Source of the DNA: CBDAQA01 sp965247815
GTDB taxonomy: Bacteria; Planctomycetota; Phycisphaerae; Tepidisphaerales; Tepidisphaeraceae
Direction: 5' to 3'
NCBI GenBank assembly: GCA_965247815.1
Contig: CBDFHW010000014.1
Location: 62,001-126,000 of the forward strand
DNA: 64,000 nt
The notes under the pieces were generated by a model. It saw nothing but the letters and a program-made list of their open reading frames with translations. It ran no database searches and had not been told where the DNA came from. Both the position numbers and the translations under genes were made by a program. Positions within the stretch are counted from its first letter, which is position 1, and every line of letters starts with the position of its first letter. Positions 44,105-53,142 of the stretch are shown in pieces.

Positions 44105-44358
44105 AGCTGCCTTGGGCTTCAAACCTGCCCCTTCGTCGTTCACCCTCATCCACCGCTACGCCGAGCCTCCGCCGAACAAAGCCGGATGCGGTCTTCACAA
44201 GATGGCATCGCACCTCTGAGATTCACGGCACAGATCACCTACCAGACGATCGGCGACGGGCCATCCCTCGGCGCCCCGCTTAGATGACGCCTCGGTGTTC
44301 CGCCGGCAGTGGGTGTTTTTGCGTCTTACCCCTTTCGCACTCCAGCCAACGCGCTTCG

Positions 44359-45495
44359 ATGCCCGATATGATTTTGGATCGAACGTTGCCGGAGATGCCG
44401 CAGATGCCATCCATCGTATCCGAATCGCGTCAAACCGTTTTCCCGACCGCCGGCCGCGACCGACTGCCCGTCCGCCGGTTCGCCATCCACGGCCTCGCGC
44501 TCGAATTACACTGCGCAATCGGCCCCGTTCTGGACGAAATCGACCAGTGGTTTTCGCCGTTCAGCGTCGGTGCCTGGCCCGACGGTTTTACGCCCGTCAC
44601 CGGCACCATCGAACCCTTCGACGCCGCGACCGTGCAGCGTCACGTGTCGCCTAAGGCCACCCGGTTCCCCGGCACCAGCGACATGATCGAGCTTTACCAG
44701 GACAGCGAACGGTTCTGGCTCGTCGACGAACGGTGGGGCATGGCCGAGCTGAACCTGCTGAAAAGTCGCTGGAGAAGCTGGTTGCTCCCGCAACCCACCA
44801 CCGATAACGCCCAGTTGGTCGAGACTGCCGTCATCTGGCCGCTCGCGCAACTGCTCCGTTCCAAGGGGTTGCATCTGTTGCCCGCCGTGTCGGTCGCCCG
44901 CGACGGGTGGGGGGCCCTGATCTTTTCCCCGTTCGGAATCGAACCCGAACTGAGCGCGCTTGCCCGCAACGGTTATCAGATCATCGGACAACGCTGGACC
45001 GCGGTCCGCGAAGAGGACGGCCGGATCGCCATGCTGCATATCCCCGGCTGGGTCGAGCGCCAGACCGCCCCAAGACTGCGTTACCTCGGCATCGAGCCGC
45101 CCACGGGCCGGCTCGACCTGACCACCGAAATCGAAGGCGCGTTCCAGAACCACGCCTTTTGCAACCTCGCCCTGATCACCGAACCCGGCAGGCGTCCGCG
45201 GGCACACCTGCGTGAGCTTTCCCATCTCGCAGCAGTCAATGTGCTTCGCCGGTCCTGGCCGCTGGTCGATCTGCACCCCAACCGTAAGCTCGGACAGTTG
45301 CCCCCGAGGCTCGCGCAGAGCTGCCGGTGCGCGGAACTGCAACTCTCGCGCGACCCGCAGGACCTGCTTCGGTTGTTAGAAGGCTTTCGCCCCCGCCCGG
45401 GCGCTACGGCTGCCGGTCGTCAGCTGCCGCCGGTTTCGACGTCGGAGCCCCGCCTGGCGGCGGAGTGGGTACCCCCGCGTTCTCTGGCAGTATGA
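44359..45495 (+). CDS. HprK-like domain protein with degenerate P-loop
   Basis: A 378-residue protein. Residues about 165-235 follow the HPr kinase/phosphorylase-like layout (KGLHLLPAVSVARDGWGALIFSP then RNGYQIIGQRW), where the usual GxSGxGKS phosphate loop is replaced by SPFGIEPEL, so nucleotide binding is doubtful. Other parts show no known domain. Start choice is uncertain (ATG 44359 or 44368; the frame opens at 44284). Its 3' end overlaps the convergent gene at 45404-46144 by 92 bases. Not an HPr kinase in the strict sense. Confidence 0.6.
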   Translation: MPDMILDRTLPEMPQMPSIVSESRQTVFPTAGRDRLPVRRFAIHGLALELHCAIGPVLDEIDQWFSPFSVGAWPDGFTPVTGTIEPFDAATVQRHVSPKATRFPGTSDMIELYQDSERFWLVDERWGMAELNLLKSRWRSWLLPQPTTDNAQLVETAVIWPLAQLLRSKGLHLLPAVSVARDGWGALIFSPFGIEPELSALARNGYQIIGQRWTAVREEDGRIAMLHIPGWVERQTAPRLRYLGIEPPTGRLDLTTEIEGAFQNHAFCNLALITEPGRRPRAHLRELSHLAAVNVLRRSWPLVDLHPNRKLGQLPPRLAQSCRCAELQLSRDPQDLLRLLEGFRPRPGATAAGRQLPPVSTSEPRLAAEWVPPRSLAV

Positions 45496-46144
45496 CCGTC
45501 ACATCGGGTTTGACCGGCGTGCTTTTCAACCCGCCCAGCTCCGGTACCCATTTCAGCGAGTCCAGCACCGCATGATAATCGTAATGTGATCCGAATCGCT
45601 CACGGCGGAGCACACGGTCGGTCTGCGGCACCTTTTCCCACCCGCCGTGGTGATTCTCGAAATACCACAGCTCCGGCCGCCAGATCACTTCGTCGTTTCC
45701 CTTGTCGGAATGAAACGCCTTGTCCCGAACCAGCTGCACCAGCATCACCGCCCGGTCGTGATTCCCGGTGATCGTGACGACGTCGTTCACGTTGTAAAAC
45801 GACAACACCTTTTTCAGCACATCGGTCATCTGCTGCTTGTCGTCGTCGGTCAACGGCTCGGCATTTTTCCTGTCCGGCACCATGCTATACCAGCCCGTGT
45901 CAACCCCCTGCAGAACCGTGCCGTCTTTTTCGGCGATCTGCACCTCATACGCCGCCCCGGGGACGGGGTCTTTGAACGTAACAATATCGCCGGCGACCGT
46001 CCCGTCGATCGTCGTCTTCGGCAATTTTTCGGTCGTGGCGGTGGCCTTCTCCGCGGTCATCCCCGCGGGCAGATGGACGACGATCGACCCGGCAAACGCC
46101 GTCGTTGCAACAAAGCAGCCGAGGAAAAATGCCGTCCGTTTCAT
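45404..46144 (-). CDS. Secreted protein of unknown function
   Basis: A 246-residue protein with a signal peptide (MKRTAFFLGCFVATTAFAGS). The mature part has a small beta domain (VVHLPAGMTAEKATATTEKL...GAAYEVQIAEKDGTVL), a helical NHDRAVMLVQLVRDKA region and a Pro/Ala-rich disordered tail. No family was recognised. Its last 92 bases overlap the end of the gene on the plus strand, so both stops lie inside the other gene. A REP-type pair lies upstream of it. Confidence 0.7.
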   Translation of the reverse strand: MKRTAFFLGCFVATTAFAGSIVVHLPAGMTAEKATATTEKLPKTTIDGTVAGDIVTFKDPVPGAAYEVQIAEKDGTVLQGVDTGWYSMVPDRKNAEPLTDDDKQQMTDVLKKVLSFYNVNDVVTITGNHDRAVMLVQLVRDKAFHSDKGNDEVIWRPELWYFENHHGGWEKVPQTDRVLRRERFGSHYDYHAVLDSLKWVPELGGLKSTPVKPDVTVILPENAGVPTPPPGGAPTSKPAAADDRQP

Positions 46145-46186
46145 TTCGGTGTTCCGCTCCAGACTATCGAGATCGCCGCCATTCTC

Positions 46187-46282
46187 GTGGCACGGGCGTC
46201 TCGCCCGTGCGTTCGAGCCGGGCGCTCTTTACCAAACGCCTGGTCGGCCTAATCTAAAACACGGGCGGGACGCCCGTGCCAC
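46187..46282. repeat. Inverted pair of GC-rich palindromes (GTGGCACGGGCG type)
   Basis: Left copy 46187-46210 begins GTGGCACGGGCGTCTCGCCC; right copy 46260-46282 ends GCCCGTGCCAC and is its reverse complement with one mismatch. Each copy is itself a hairpin (CACGGGCG/CGCCCGTG). They face each other across 49 bases, in the gap between two minus-strand genes. Confidence 0.8.
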
Positions 46283-46326
46283 AGTCCGCGCTACAGATTC
46301 AGATGCCCCCGCTCGCGACGTCGCAA

Positions 46327-48156
46327 TCAGCGATGCAGCCCGTCGACGCCCGGGCCGTCGGCCGCGCCGTGCGAGGCGCTCAGGCTCATCCCGGCCGGCA
46401 GCTGCTCCTGTTCCATGATCACGTTGTTGTACCGCAGGATCGTTCCCTTGGCTTTTTCGAGATTCACGATCGCGAAATTGTAATCGTTCAACGCCTGATG
46501 CTCGGACTGCTCGGCCGACGCTAGCAGCTGCTGATTCTGCAACTGCACGAAAATCGATTCCTGGGTGATCGCCTGGTCGGGCCGCTGGATGACCTGCTTC
46601 TGCACCAGGTCGCGTGCCGACAGCGTGGCCGCGTGGGCGTCTTTCAATCGGTACCACGCGTAGTCGACCGCGCGGGCGGCGGTTTTCACGTCCAAGGTCA
46701 CCGTCTTCACCAACGCGCCATAAGAGACGATCGCCTGTAGGCGTTGCAGCTGCGCCCGTTGCCATACGGCTCTCGCGGCTCGATTGCCGAGCGGATAGAC
46801 GAACTGAAGCCCGAGCGAATATCCCAGCCGGTTAAACTGTCCTTCGCTTTCGAGCGACGGCCCCAGGTGCCGGCGAAGCCCGTCCACCCCGCCGGTCGCC
46901 TGCAGATTCAATTGCGGCAACAGATTGTTGATCGCCACCTCGAGCGCGATCTGTGCCGAGTCGACGCGCACCTGCTGCTGACCCAGTTCCAGCCGGTTGT
47001 CCATCGCCGTTTCGATCTGGTCGTCGAGGTTGAAATGCAGCGGTTCGGTGTTGCCCGCGTCGCTCGGCGTGATGACCGTTGAACCTGAAGTCGGGTACCG
47101 CGGGTCGTTCATCAATTGCTTCAATTGATCGGACAGGTCAAAGATATGACCCTGCAACTGCCGGAGCGTCACCTTCCGCGAATACGTTTCAGAAATCGAC
47201 TGCAGCAGAGGGATCGCAGTGACGTCATTTCCCAACCGCTTGCGGAGAATCTCGGTCGTGTCCTCCGACGCCTTGATCAGGTTCTTGACCGTCTCCAGAT
47301 CCCGTTCGGCCTGCACCAGCTGCCAATACGCTTGCTCGACCTTGAGAATCGTTTCTTCGAGCGTCTTGCGAAAATCCAGCAGGCTGATTCGCTGGTTGTT
47401 CACTGCGATCGTGATACGGGCGCGATTGACGGCAACGCCATAGTTCTGGAGCAATGGCTGCGTAAGCTCCAGCGTCAAATCGTTCTGATAAAACGGATTT
47501 ACCAGCCCGCGGACCGGGTTCGTCCAGGTGTTGGTGATCGTCTGCTTGACCTCGGCTTTACCGCCCGATGGAAGATTCTGCCGAAACCCTAAATCAAACG
47601 AGCTCAGGTCTTCCTGATCCCGGCGGGTCACGGCCGACGTGAATGGGTTCCCCGTCGTCGCCGCCGGGTTCACCACGGCCGAGTCCACCCCGGCGGTGTT
47701 CTTGTCCACGTGCTGGTATGAAATGTCGGAAAAGACGCTCGGGTCGAAATTCGCCTCGGCTTCGAGGATCCGCGTCTGGTCGATCGCCGTGTCGTAACTG
47801 GCTACGCGGATGTCCAGGTTGTTGGCCACCGTTCGGTGGATAATTTCCTGCAGCGTCATCTGCACCGGCGGGCCTTCCGGGACGTTCATCGGGTCGCTCA
47901 TGAAATCCCGGCGGGGCTCTTCACCCGACCGGGCGGGCCCGTTGATGTAAGGCGTCTCGGCCGTGGTCGGCAGGGGCCCCAGCCGGCGGACTTTTACCTC
48001 AGAATCGGTCGAGCGTTCCCACACCTGGGCGTCCCGGGGATTAAAGGTCGCCGGTTCGTGCACGCAACCGGTCAGGCCGACCGAAGCAAGTCCCGCCCCC
48101 ACGGCAAGAGCCAAAAGTCGAACAGACACCGGGACCGTGCGCGGACTTTTTTTCAT
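46327..48156 (-). CDS. TolC-family outer-membrane channel lipoprotein
   Basis: A 609-residue protein with a lipoprotein signal (SVGLTGCVHE, Cys near 31). TolC-family outer-membrane efflux channels carry long paired helices and beta strands; here repeats such as NNLDIRVASYDTAIDQTRILEAEANFDP (near 115) and RLELGQQQVRVDSAQIALEVAINNLLPQLNL (near 415) are the usual OEP motifs. It is longer than E. coli TolC (about 470) because of an N-terminal extension. No inner-membrane pump partner is next to it. Confidence 0.85.
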   Translation of the reverse strand: MKKSPRTVPVSVRLLALAVGAGLASVGLTGCVHEPATFNPRDAQVWERSTDSEVKVRRLGPLPTTAETPYINGPARSGEEPRRDFMSDPMNVPEGPPVQMTLQEIIHRTVANNLDIRVASYDTAIDQTRILEAEANFDPSVFSDISYQHVDKNTAGVDSAVVNPAATTGNPFTSAVTRRDQEDLSSFDLGFRQNLPSGGKAEVKQTITNTWTNPVRGLVNPFYQNDLTLELTQPLLQNYGVAVNRARITIAVNNQRISLLDFRKTLEETILKVEQAYWQLVQAERDLETVKNLIKASEDTTEILRKRLGNDVTAIPLLQSISETYSRKVTLRQLQGHIFDLSDQLKQLMNDPRYPTSGSTVITPSDAGNTEPLHFNLDDQIETAMDNRLELGQQQVRVDSAQIALEVAINNLLPQLNLQATGGVDGLRRHLGPSLESEGQFNRLGYSLGLQFVYPLGNRAARAVWQRAQLQRLQAIVSYGALVKTVTLDVKTAARAVDYAWYRLKDAHAATLSARDLVQKQVIQRPDQAITQESIFVQLQNQQLLASAEQSEHQALNDYNFAIVNLEKAKGTILRYNNVIMEQEQLPAGMSLSASHGAADGPGVDGLHR

Positions 48157-48303
48157 GGATGATCGTTCCGTTTTAAGTTCCCGCCAGGCGAATCGCCCGG
48201 GCGGGTCTGCGGGCTGTCGGCGCGCCAGCACCGCCTGTCTCTCCGCGTCGACACGCGAATCAGCTGTATCAAGACGATGCCACAACCGCCCTGGAGGGCG
48301 GGA

Positions 48304-48948
48304 TTATAGATGTGGACGGATCGAACGCAAAAACACCGCGGCTGCAAAACCAATTAATGTCACGCCCCCGAAAACGTCCGCCAGCCGCATCCACGTCCCG
48401 CGACGAAAACGCCCCAGTGCCGATAACGTCCCGCTGAAAGCGATCACCCACGAGATCGTCCCCAGAAAAACGCCGAAGCAAATCAGCGGCAGTACCGACT
48501 TTTGGACCGCGCCCGCGATTCCCGGCAACCCGACGAACCAGAACGCCAGCGTCATCGGGTTGAACAACGTCATCAGCAGCCCGGTCGTGTACCCGCGAAC
48601 CCACGAGACTCCGCCCGATGTGGCCGGCACGGATTCGTCCACCGGTCGAAACCGCCATGCCGATCGAAGACACAGAAATCCCAGGTACCCCAGCAGCAGC
48701 ATCGCCCCGACCGATAACGGTATTTCGACCTGCTTTATGTCCAGAAAACGCCCGACAGAGAACGTTGTCAGCACGGCATACACGACGTCAATGCTGCACG
48801 CCCCCGCGCCCAGGAAAAACCCGGACCAGAATCCGCCCCGCAACGTCCGCCTGGCGATCTCGACGTTCACCGGCCCCAGTGGCACGGCCGCCCCGAGCCC
48901 GATCAGGACGCCTTTCAGAACCTGTGCGAAGATGAACTGGGGTGACAC
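48304..48948 (-). CDS. LysE-family translocator
   Basis: A 214-residue membrane protein with about six hydrophobic segments. Family signatures are LIGLGAAVPLGPVNVEIARRTLRGG near the start and MTLFNPMTLAFWFVGL near residue 120. LysE/RhtB proteins export amino acids such as lysine or homoserine lactone; substrate unknown. Starts are GTG 48948 or GTG 48984, neither with a clear ribosome-binding site. Confidence 0.85.
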   Translation of the reverse strand: MSPQFIFAQVLKGVLIGLGAAVPLGPVNVEIARRTLRGGFWSGFFLGAGACSIDVVYAVLTTFSVGRFLDIKQVEIPLSVGAMLLLGYLGFLCLRSAWRFRPVDESVPATSGGVSWVRGYTTGLLMTLFNPMTLAFWFVGLPGIAGAVQKSVLPLICFGVFLGTISWVIAFSGTLSALGRFRRGTWMRLADVFGGVTLIGFAAAVFLRSIRPHL

Positions 48949-49139
48949 GACGCGGATGCTACAGAATGTGCGTCCCCGACGCACCGCGCGCTGATGGGTC
49001 CGAAGGGCACACCGCGCTGTCCGCGGCGGTTCTTATTGCGACTGCAGGAATCGCCCCGATTGTTTCTCGGCCGGGATTCCTGATAATGACCCTCCCCCTG
49101 CGGGTCACGCCGGGACATATTTACAAAAGGAATCTATTC

Positions 49140-50087
49140 ATGCGTCGCGCGAAAATCAGCATCATCGGGGCCGGGAACGTCGGGGCGACCGCCGCACACT
49201 TCGCGGTCGTGAAGGAACTGGGGGACATCGTCCTCCTGGACATCGCCGAAATTAACGGCCAGCCCAACACCGCCCCGGCCGGCAAGGCGCTGGACCTGTA
49301 CGAATCGACCCCGGTCGAAGGCGTCGACGTCCGCGTGACCGGCACGACCAACTACGCCGACACCGCCGGCAGCGACGTGGTGATCATCACCGCCGGCATC
49401 CCCCGCAAACCGGGCATGAGCCGCGACGACCTGATCGCGACCAACACCAAGATCGTTTCGGAAGTCGCCGCCAAGGTCGCCAAGGAATCACCCAAGGCCG
49501 TGCTGATCGTCGTCAGCAACCCGCTGGACGCGATGGTGTATGTCGCCTGGAAAGCCTCGGGCCTGCCGGCCAAGCAGATCATTGGTCAGGCCGGCGTGCT
49601 CGATACGGCCCGGTACCGCAGCTTCCTGGCCGAGGAAGTCGGCTGCAGCGTCGAAGACGTACACGCATTGCTGCTCGGCGGGCACGGCGACGACATGGTC
49701 CCGCTCCCCCGGTACACCTTCGCCGGCGGCATCCCGATCACCCAACTGGTGAAAAAAGAACGCCTCGAACAGATCGTCCAACGCGCCCGCGACGGCGGGG
49801 CGGAAATCGTCAAGTTGCTCAAAACCGGCAGCGCCTACTACGCCCCCGCGGCGGCGACGATCGCGATGGCCGAGTCGATCATCAAAGATAAAAAACGCAT
49901 CCTGCCGTGTGCCGCGTACTGCGAAAAAGAGTACGGCGTCGGCGGTTTCTTCGTCGGCGTCCCCTGCGTGCTCGGCACCAACGGCGTCGAAAAAATCATC
50001 GAAATCGAACTCGACGAGACCGAAAAAAAGATGTTCCAGACCAGCGTCGATCACGTCAAGGAACTGGTCAGTTCAGTGAAAATGTAA
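49140..50087 (+). CDS. mdh: Malate dehydrogenase (lactate/malate dehydrogenase family)
   Basis: Oxidises malate to oxaloacetate with NAD in the TCA cycle. The 315-residue protein has the NAD site ISIIGAGNVGATAAHF, the substrate-loop IPRKPGMSRDDLIATN whose Arg suits malate, VVSNPLDAMVYVAWK and the catalytic His in LLGGHGDDMVPLPRY. The frame is open upstream, but ATG 49140 (MRRAKISIIG) with AAAAGG upstream fits the family. It is followed by a REPIN-like repeat pair. Confidence 0.95.
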   Translation: MRRAKISIIGAGNVGATAAHFAVVKELGDIVLLDIAEINGQPNTAPAGKALDLYESTPVEGVDVRVTGTTNYADTAGSDVVIITAGIPRKPGMSRDDLIATNTKIVSEVAAKVAKESPKAVLIVVSNPLDAMVYVAWKASGLPAKQIIGQAGVLDTARYRSFLAEEVGCSVEDVHALLLGGHGDDMVPLPRYTFAGGIPITQLVKKERLEQIVQRARDGGAEIVKLLKTGSAYYAPAAATIAMAESIIKDKKRILPCAAYCEKEYGVGGFFVGVPCVLGTNGVEKIIEIELDETEKKMFQTSVDHVKELVSSVKM

Positions 50088-50100
50088 CACCACCAATCCC

Positions 50101-50125
50101 GTTTAGCCGGCCCGCTTGCGGGGCG
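50101..50125 (+). repeat. REP-like repeat, copy 1 of an inverted pair
   Basis: Begins GTTTAGCCGGCCCGCTTGCG and ends GGGCG, followed by TTTTTT. Its partner is at 50151-50174 in reverse. It follows the mdh stop by 13 bases and may also act as a terminator. Confidence 0.8.
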
Positions 50126-50150
50126 TTTTTTAACAATTGGTAACGTAAAA

Positions 50151-50174
50151 CGGCCGCAAGCGGGCCGGCTAAAC
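50151..50174 (-). repeat. REP-like repeat, copy 2 of an inverted pair
   Basis: On the minus strand it begins GTTTAGCCGGCCCGCTTGCG and then ends GCCG, so it is identical over the first 20 bases to the copy at 50101-50125. Confidence 0.8.
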
Positions 50175-50225
50175 GAATTCAAATAATCATCGTGGCCCGT
50201 CCTCCGAACCCGCGAGGAAAAACAC

Positions 50226-51670
50226 ATGCGTCATCGGTCGACCGTTCCCCGGTTCGCGTCGTTGATCATCGTGGCTGCCGCCGCCTTCGCTCGCGGGGCG
50301 GTACCGATCTGGACCTGCACGACTCCCGACCGGCCGTTCGCTCAACAACCGGCACCGGCTGCCGTGACGGATCACGCCGCGACCGCCGACGTGATGGTTT
50401 ACCCGTCGGCCACGGGGCAGACGATCGACGGGTTCGGCGGGTGCTTCAACGAACTGGGTTGGAAAGCGCTGTCGGCCCTGCCCGAAGCCGACCGTTCGAC
50501 GGTGCTGCGCCGGCTTTTCGGCGACGACGGGTGTGCGTTTAACATAGCCCGGTCGCCGATCGGGGCCAGCGATTACGCGCTGGACTGGTACTCGCTGGAC
50601 GACACGCCCGGCGACCTGGCGTTGGAACACTTTTCGATCGATCGCGACCGCCAAAGCCTGATCCCATACACCAAAGCGGCGATGGTCCACCGGCCGAAGC
50701 TGCGGGTGTGGGCGTCGGCGTGGAGCCCGCCGGCTTGGATGAAGGACAACAACGATTACCGCGGGGGTCACCTCAAGTCCGACCCGGCGACCCTGTCGGC
50801 GTATGCGACTTACCTGGCGAAGTACGTCGAGGCGTACCGCTCGGCGGGCGTGGACTTGTTTGCCGTGCACGTGCAGAACGAACCGATCGTCGCCAGCAAT
50901 TATCCCAGTTGCCTGTGGTCGGGGGCACAGGAACGCGACTTCATCCGCGATCACCTGGGGCCGACTTTTCACGACCGGCACGTGGCGGCACAGGTCTGGC
51001 TGGGCACCGTCAATCATACGGACTTCGACGCCTACGCCGGCATCGTTCTGGCCGACCCGGCGGTGGCAAAATTCGTCGCGGGGCTGGGTTATCAGTGGAT
51101 CGGCCAGCAGGCCATCGGCGACGCCCACCGGGTGTTCCCGGACCTGCCGATCATGCAAACCGAAAGCGAATGCCACGGCGGCGCCAACAGCGTGTCCGAC
51201 GCCGAGCACACATTCAGGCTCGTCTGCAAGTATTTCCGGGCCGGCGCGAATGCTATTTCTCGTGGAACCTGGTCCTGCCGCCCGGGGGCAAAAGCTCGTG
51301 GGGCTGGCCGCAGGACACGCTGATCACGGTCGACCCGGAGTCCAAGCAGGTCACGTACAACCCCGAGTATTACGTGATGGCGCACGCGGCTCACTTCATC
51401 ACGCCGGGCTCGCATCTGGTAGCTGCCACCGGCGCCTACGGCGACGACGTCCAGTACGTGGCCACCGACCCCCACATTACCGTCAACGCCACCAAGTTCG
51501 GCGACAAGGTGGCCTTCGTCCGACCCGACGGGGCGGTCGTGCTGTTAATCAGCAACACGACCGAAAAGCAGAGATCCGTCACGCTGGGCGTGGCCACGCC
51601 TGCCCGGCGGCTGTGGCGTGCGACGCTGCCTTCGCACTCGCTGAGCACGTTTGTTGTCCCACGGGATTAA
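50226..51670 (+). pseudogene. GH30-type glycoside hydrolase, frameshifted
   Basis: The gene has a signal-like N-terminus (VPRFASLIIVAAAAFARG) and a GH30 barrel: QTIDGFGGCFNELGW, ARSPIGASDYALDWYS, the acid/base Glu in VHVQNEPIV and the nucleophile Glu in IMQTESECHGG. From about 51254 the frame shifts: the GH30 sequence FSWNLVLPPGGKSSWGWPQD and the beta-sandwich domain continue in the next frame to the stop at 51670. Adding one base near 51253 would restore about 481 residues. GH30 includes beta-glucosidases, beta-1,6-glucanases and glucosylceramidases. Genuine mutation and sequence error cannot be told apart. Confidence 0.85.
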
Positions 51671-51702
51671 TTGAACCGGTCGTCGCGGCGACCTTCGAGG
51701 AT

Positions 51703-52167
51703 TCACCGCGGCGGGATTACCGAAAACGCGCCACCCCCGCCGGAAACGATCAGTTTCTTGTAACCCTGAAATTTGACGATCAGCAGAATAACCATCACGA
51801 GCGCCGCCACGCCCGAGAACAGTCCGATACAGGGAACGATCGAACAAGCGGCCGAGATGGAGTAAATTAATCCGAGTTGTTTGCCGTAGTCGCCGGCCTG
51901 TGAACGACCGGTCGATTCGAAATAAGATTGGAACGACAGCGAAATTCTTTGATAGACGAAGAAGTTTTAGACGAGACCGAACAACGGAATCAAGAGCAAC
52001 CAGACTTGTCCGGGCGCGAGGTCCTGTCGATTTTCGACGGGGACGGCTGCCAGCGCGTCGCTCACGAAATAAGCCGCGATCGCCGAAAAAATCACCCCGA
52101 AACCCGCCGCCCCGCAAAACAGCCAGGATTGGTGGACGAATGGAATATGAACCGCGAGAGGGATCAT
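51703..52167 (-). pseudogene. Small membrane-protein gene broken by an in-frame stop
   Basis: ATG 52167, with CGAGG about seven bases upstream, opens a frame of 154 codons ending at 51703 that is interrupted only by TAA at 51969-51967 (codon 67). Before the stop it reads MIPLAVHIPFVHQSWLFCGA with two membrane segments; after it, NFFVYQRISLSFQSYF and two more hydrophobic segments. The sequence on both sides of the stop continues one protein, so codon 67 was probably a Trp or similar. It may be translated as two short pieces or be a decayed gene. Family unknown. Confidence 0.6.
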
Positions 52168-52281
52168 GAAAAGCCTCGGATGTAAAACGGACGCCGGACG
52201 GACTTCGACGCACGACTATCCAGCTGTTGGCATCCCCGTCAATCTGTGGGCTTCCCCACTAAGCACGGGCGCTGCAGAGGG

Positions 52282-53142
52282 CTAATTCAGGCTTGCCTCG
52301 AACATCTCGGGGCTGACATAGCCTAACGAACTGTGCAGACGTCTGCGATTATAAAACACCTCGATGTACTCAAAGATCGACGCCCGGGCCTGGTCATGTG
52401 TGGCGAACTTCTGGTGATGCACCAACTCGGTCTTGAGCGTGGACCAGAAGCTTTCCATTACGGCGTTGTCCCAGCAGTCTCCCTTGCCGCTCATGCTCTG
52501 GTTCATTTCATGCGATTCCAGCAGCTGCTGGTAATTATCACTCGCGTATTGAACGCCGCGGTCGCTGTGGTGCAGCAGGCCTTTCTCGGGGCTTCTTCGC
52601 GCGATCGCCATCTGCAGCGCATCACTCACCAGATCGGTTTGCATGTGATCCGCCATCGACCAGCCGACGATCATCCGGCTGCACAAATCAATCACCCCCG
52701 CCAGGTACATCCATCCCTGGTCGGTCGGAATGTAAGTGATGTCCACCGCCCATTTCTGGTTCGGGAGTTCGGCGGCGAACTGCCGGTCCAGCACGTTGCC
52801 GGCCACCGGGTTGGGGTGGTCGCTGTCGGTGGTGGTCGGCACGAATTTTTTCTTTTGTTTCGCCCGGATTCCGGCCGCTTTCATCACTTTTGCCACCGTG
52901 TTTTCACACACGCTTTCGCCCCGGGCCACCAGGGCTTTATAGATCCGCGGGCTGCCGTAGACGCCGCGCCCTTCCACGGCGGCGGTTCTGACCTTGGCCG
53001 TCAGTTCCTCCCGGCGTTTGTACCGCTCGCTCGCAGGCCGGTTGATCCAGTCGTAGTAACCCGAGCGGCTGACATCCAGCACCTGGCACGAAACCTCAAC
53101 CGGAAAGTCACGGAGGTGTTCTTCGATGAAGGCAAACTTCAC
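52282..53142 (-). CDS. IS3-family transposase orfB (DDE catalytic part)
   Basis: The 286-residue frame from GTG 53142 has the HTH-like N-terminal region (FPVEVSCQVLDVSRSGYYDW) and the DDE integrase core: WAVDITYIPTDQGWMYL (first Asp), LLHHSDRGVQYAS (second Asp) and MESFWSTLKTELVHH (Glu). The frame is open upstream to 53310, so the active product is probably the OrfAB fusion made by a -1 slip at a run of seven A (plus-strand T-run 53172-53178). All three catalytic acids are present, so the element may be active. Confidence 0.92.
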   Translation of the reverse strand: MKFAFIEEHLRDFPVEVSCQVLDVSRSGYYDWINRPASERYKRREELTAKVRTAAVEGRGVYGSPRIYKALVARGESVCENTVAKVMKAAGIRAKQKKKFVPTTTDSDHPNPVAGNVLDRQFAAELPNQKWAVDITYIPTDQGWMYLAGVIDLCSRMIVGWSMADHMQTDLVSDALQMAIARRSPEKGLLHHSDRGVQYASDNYQQLLESHEMNQSMSGKGDCWDNAVMESFWSTLKTELVHHQKFATHDQARASIFEYIEVFYNRRRLHSSLGYVSPEMFEASLN

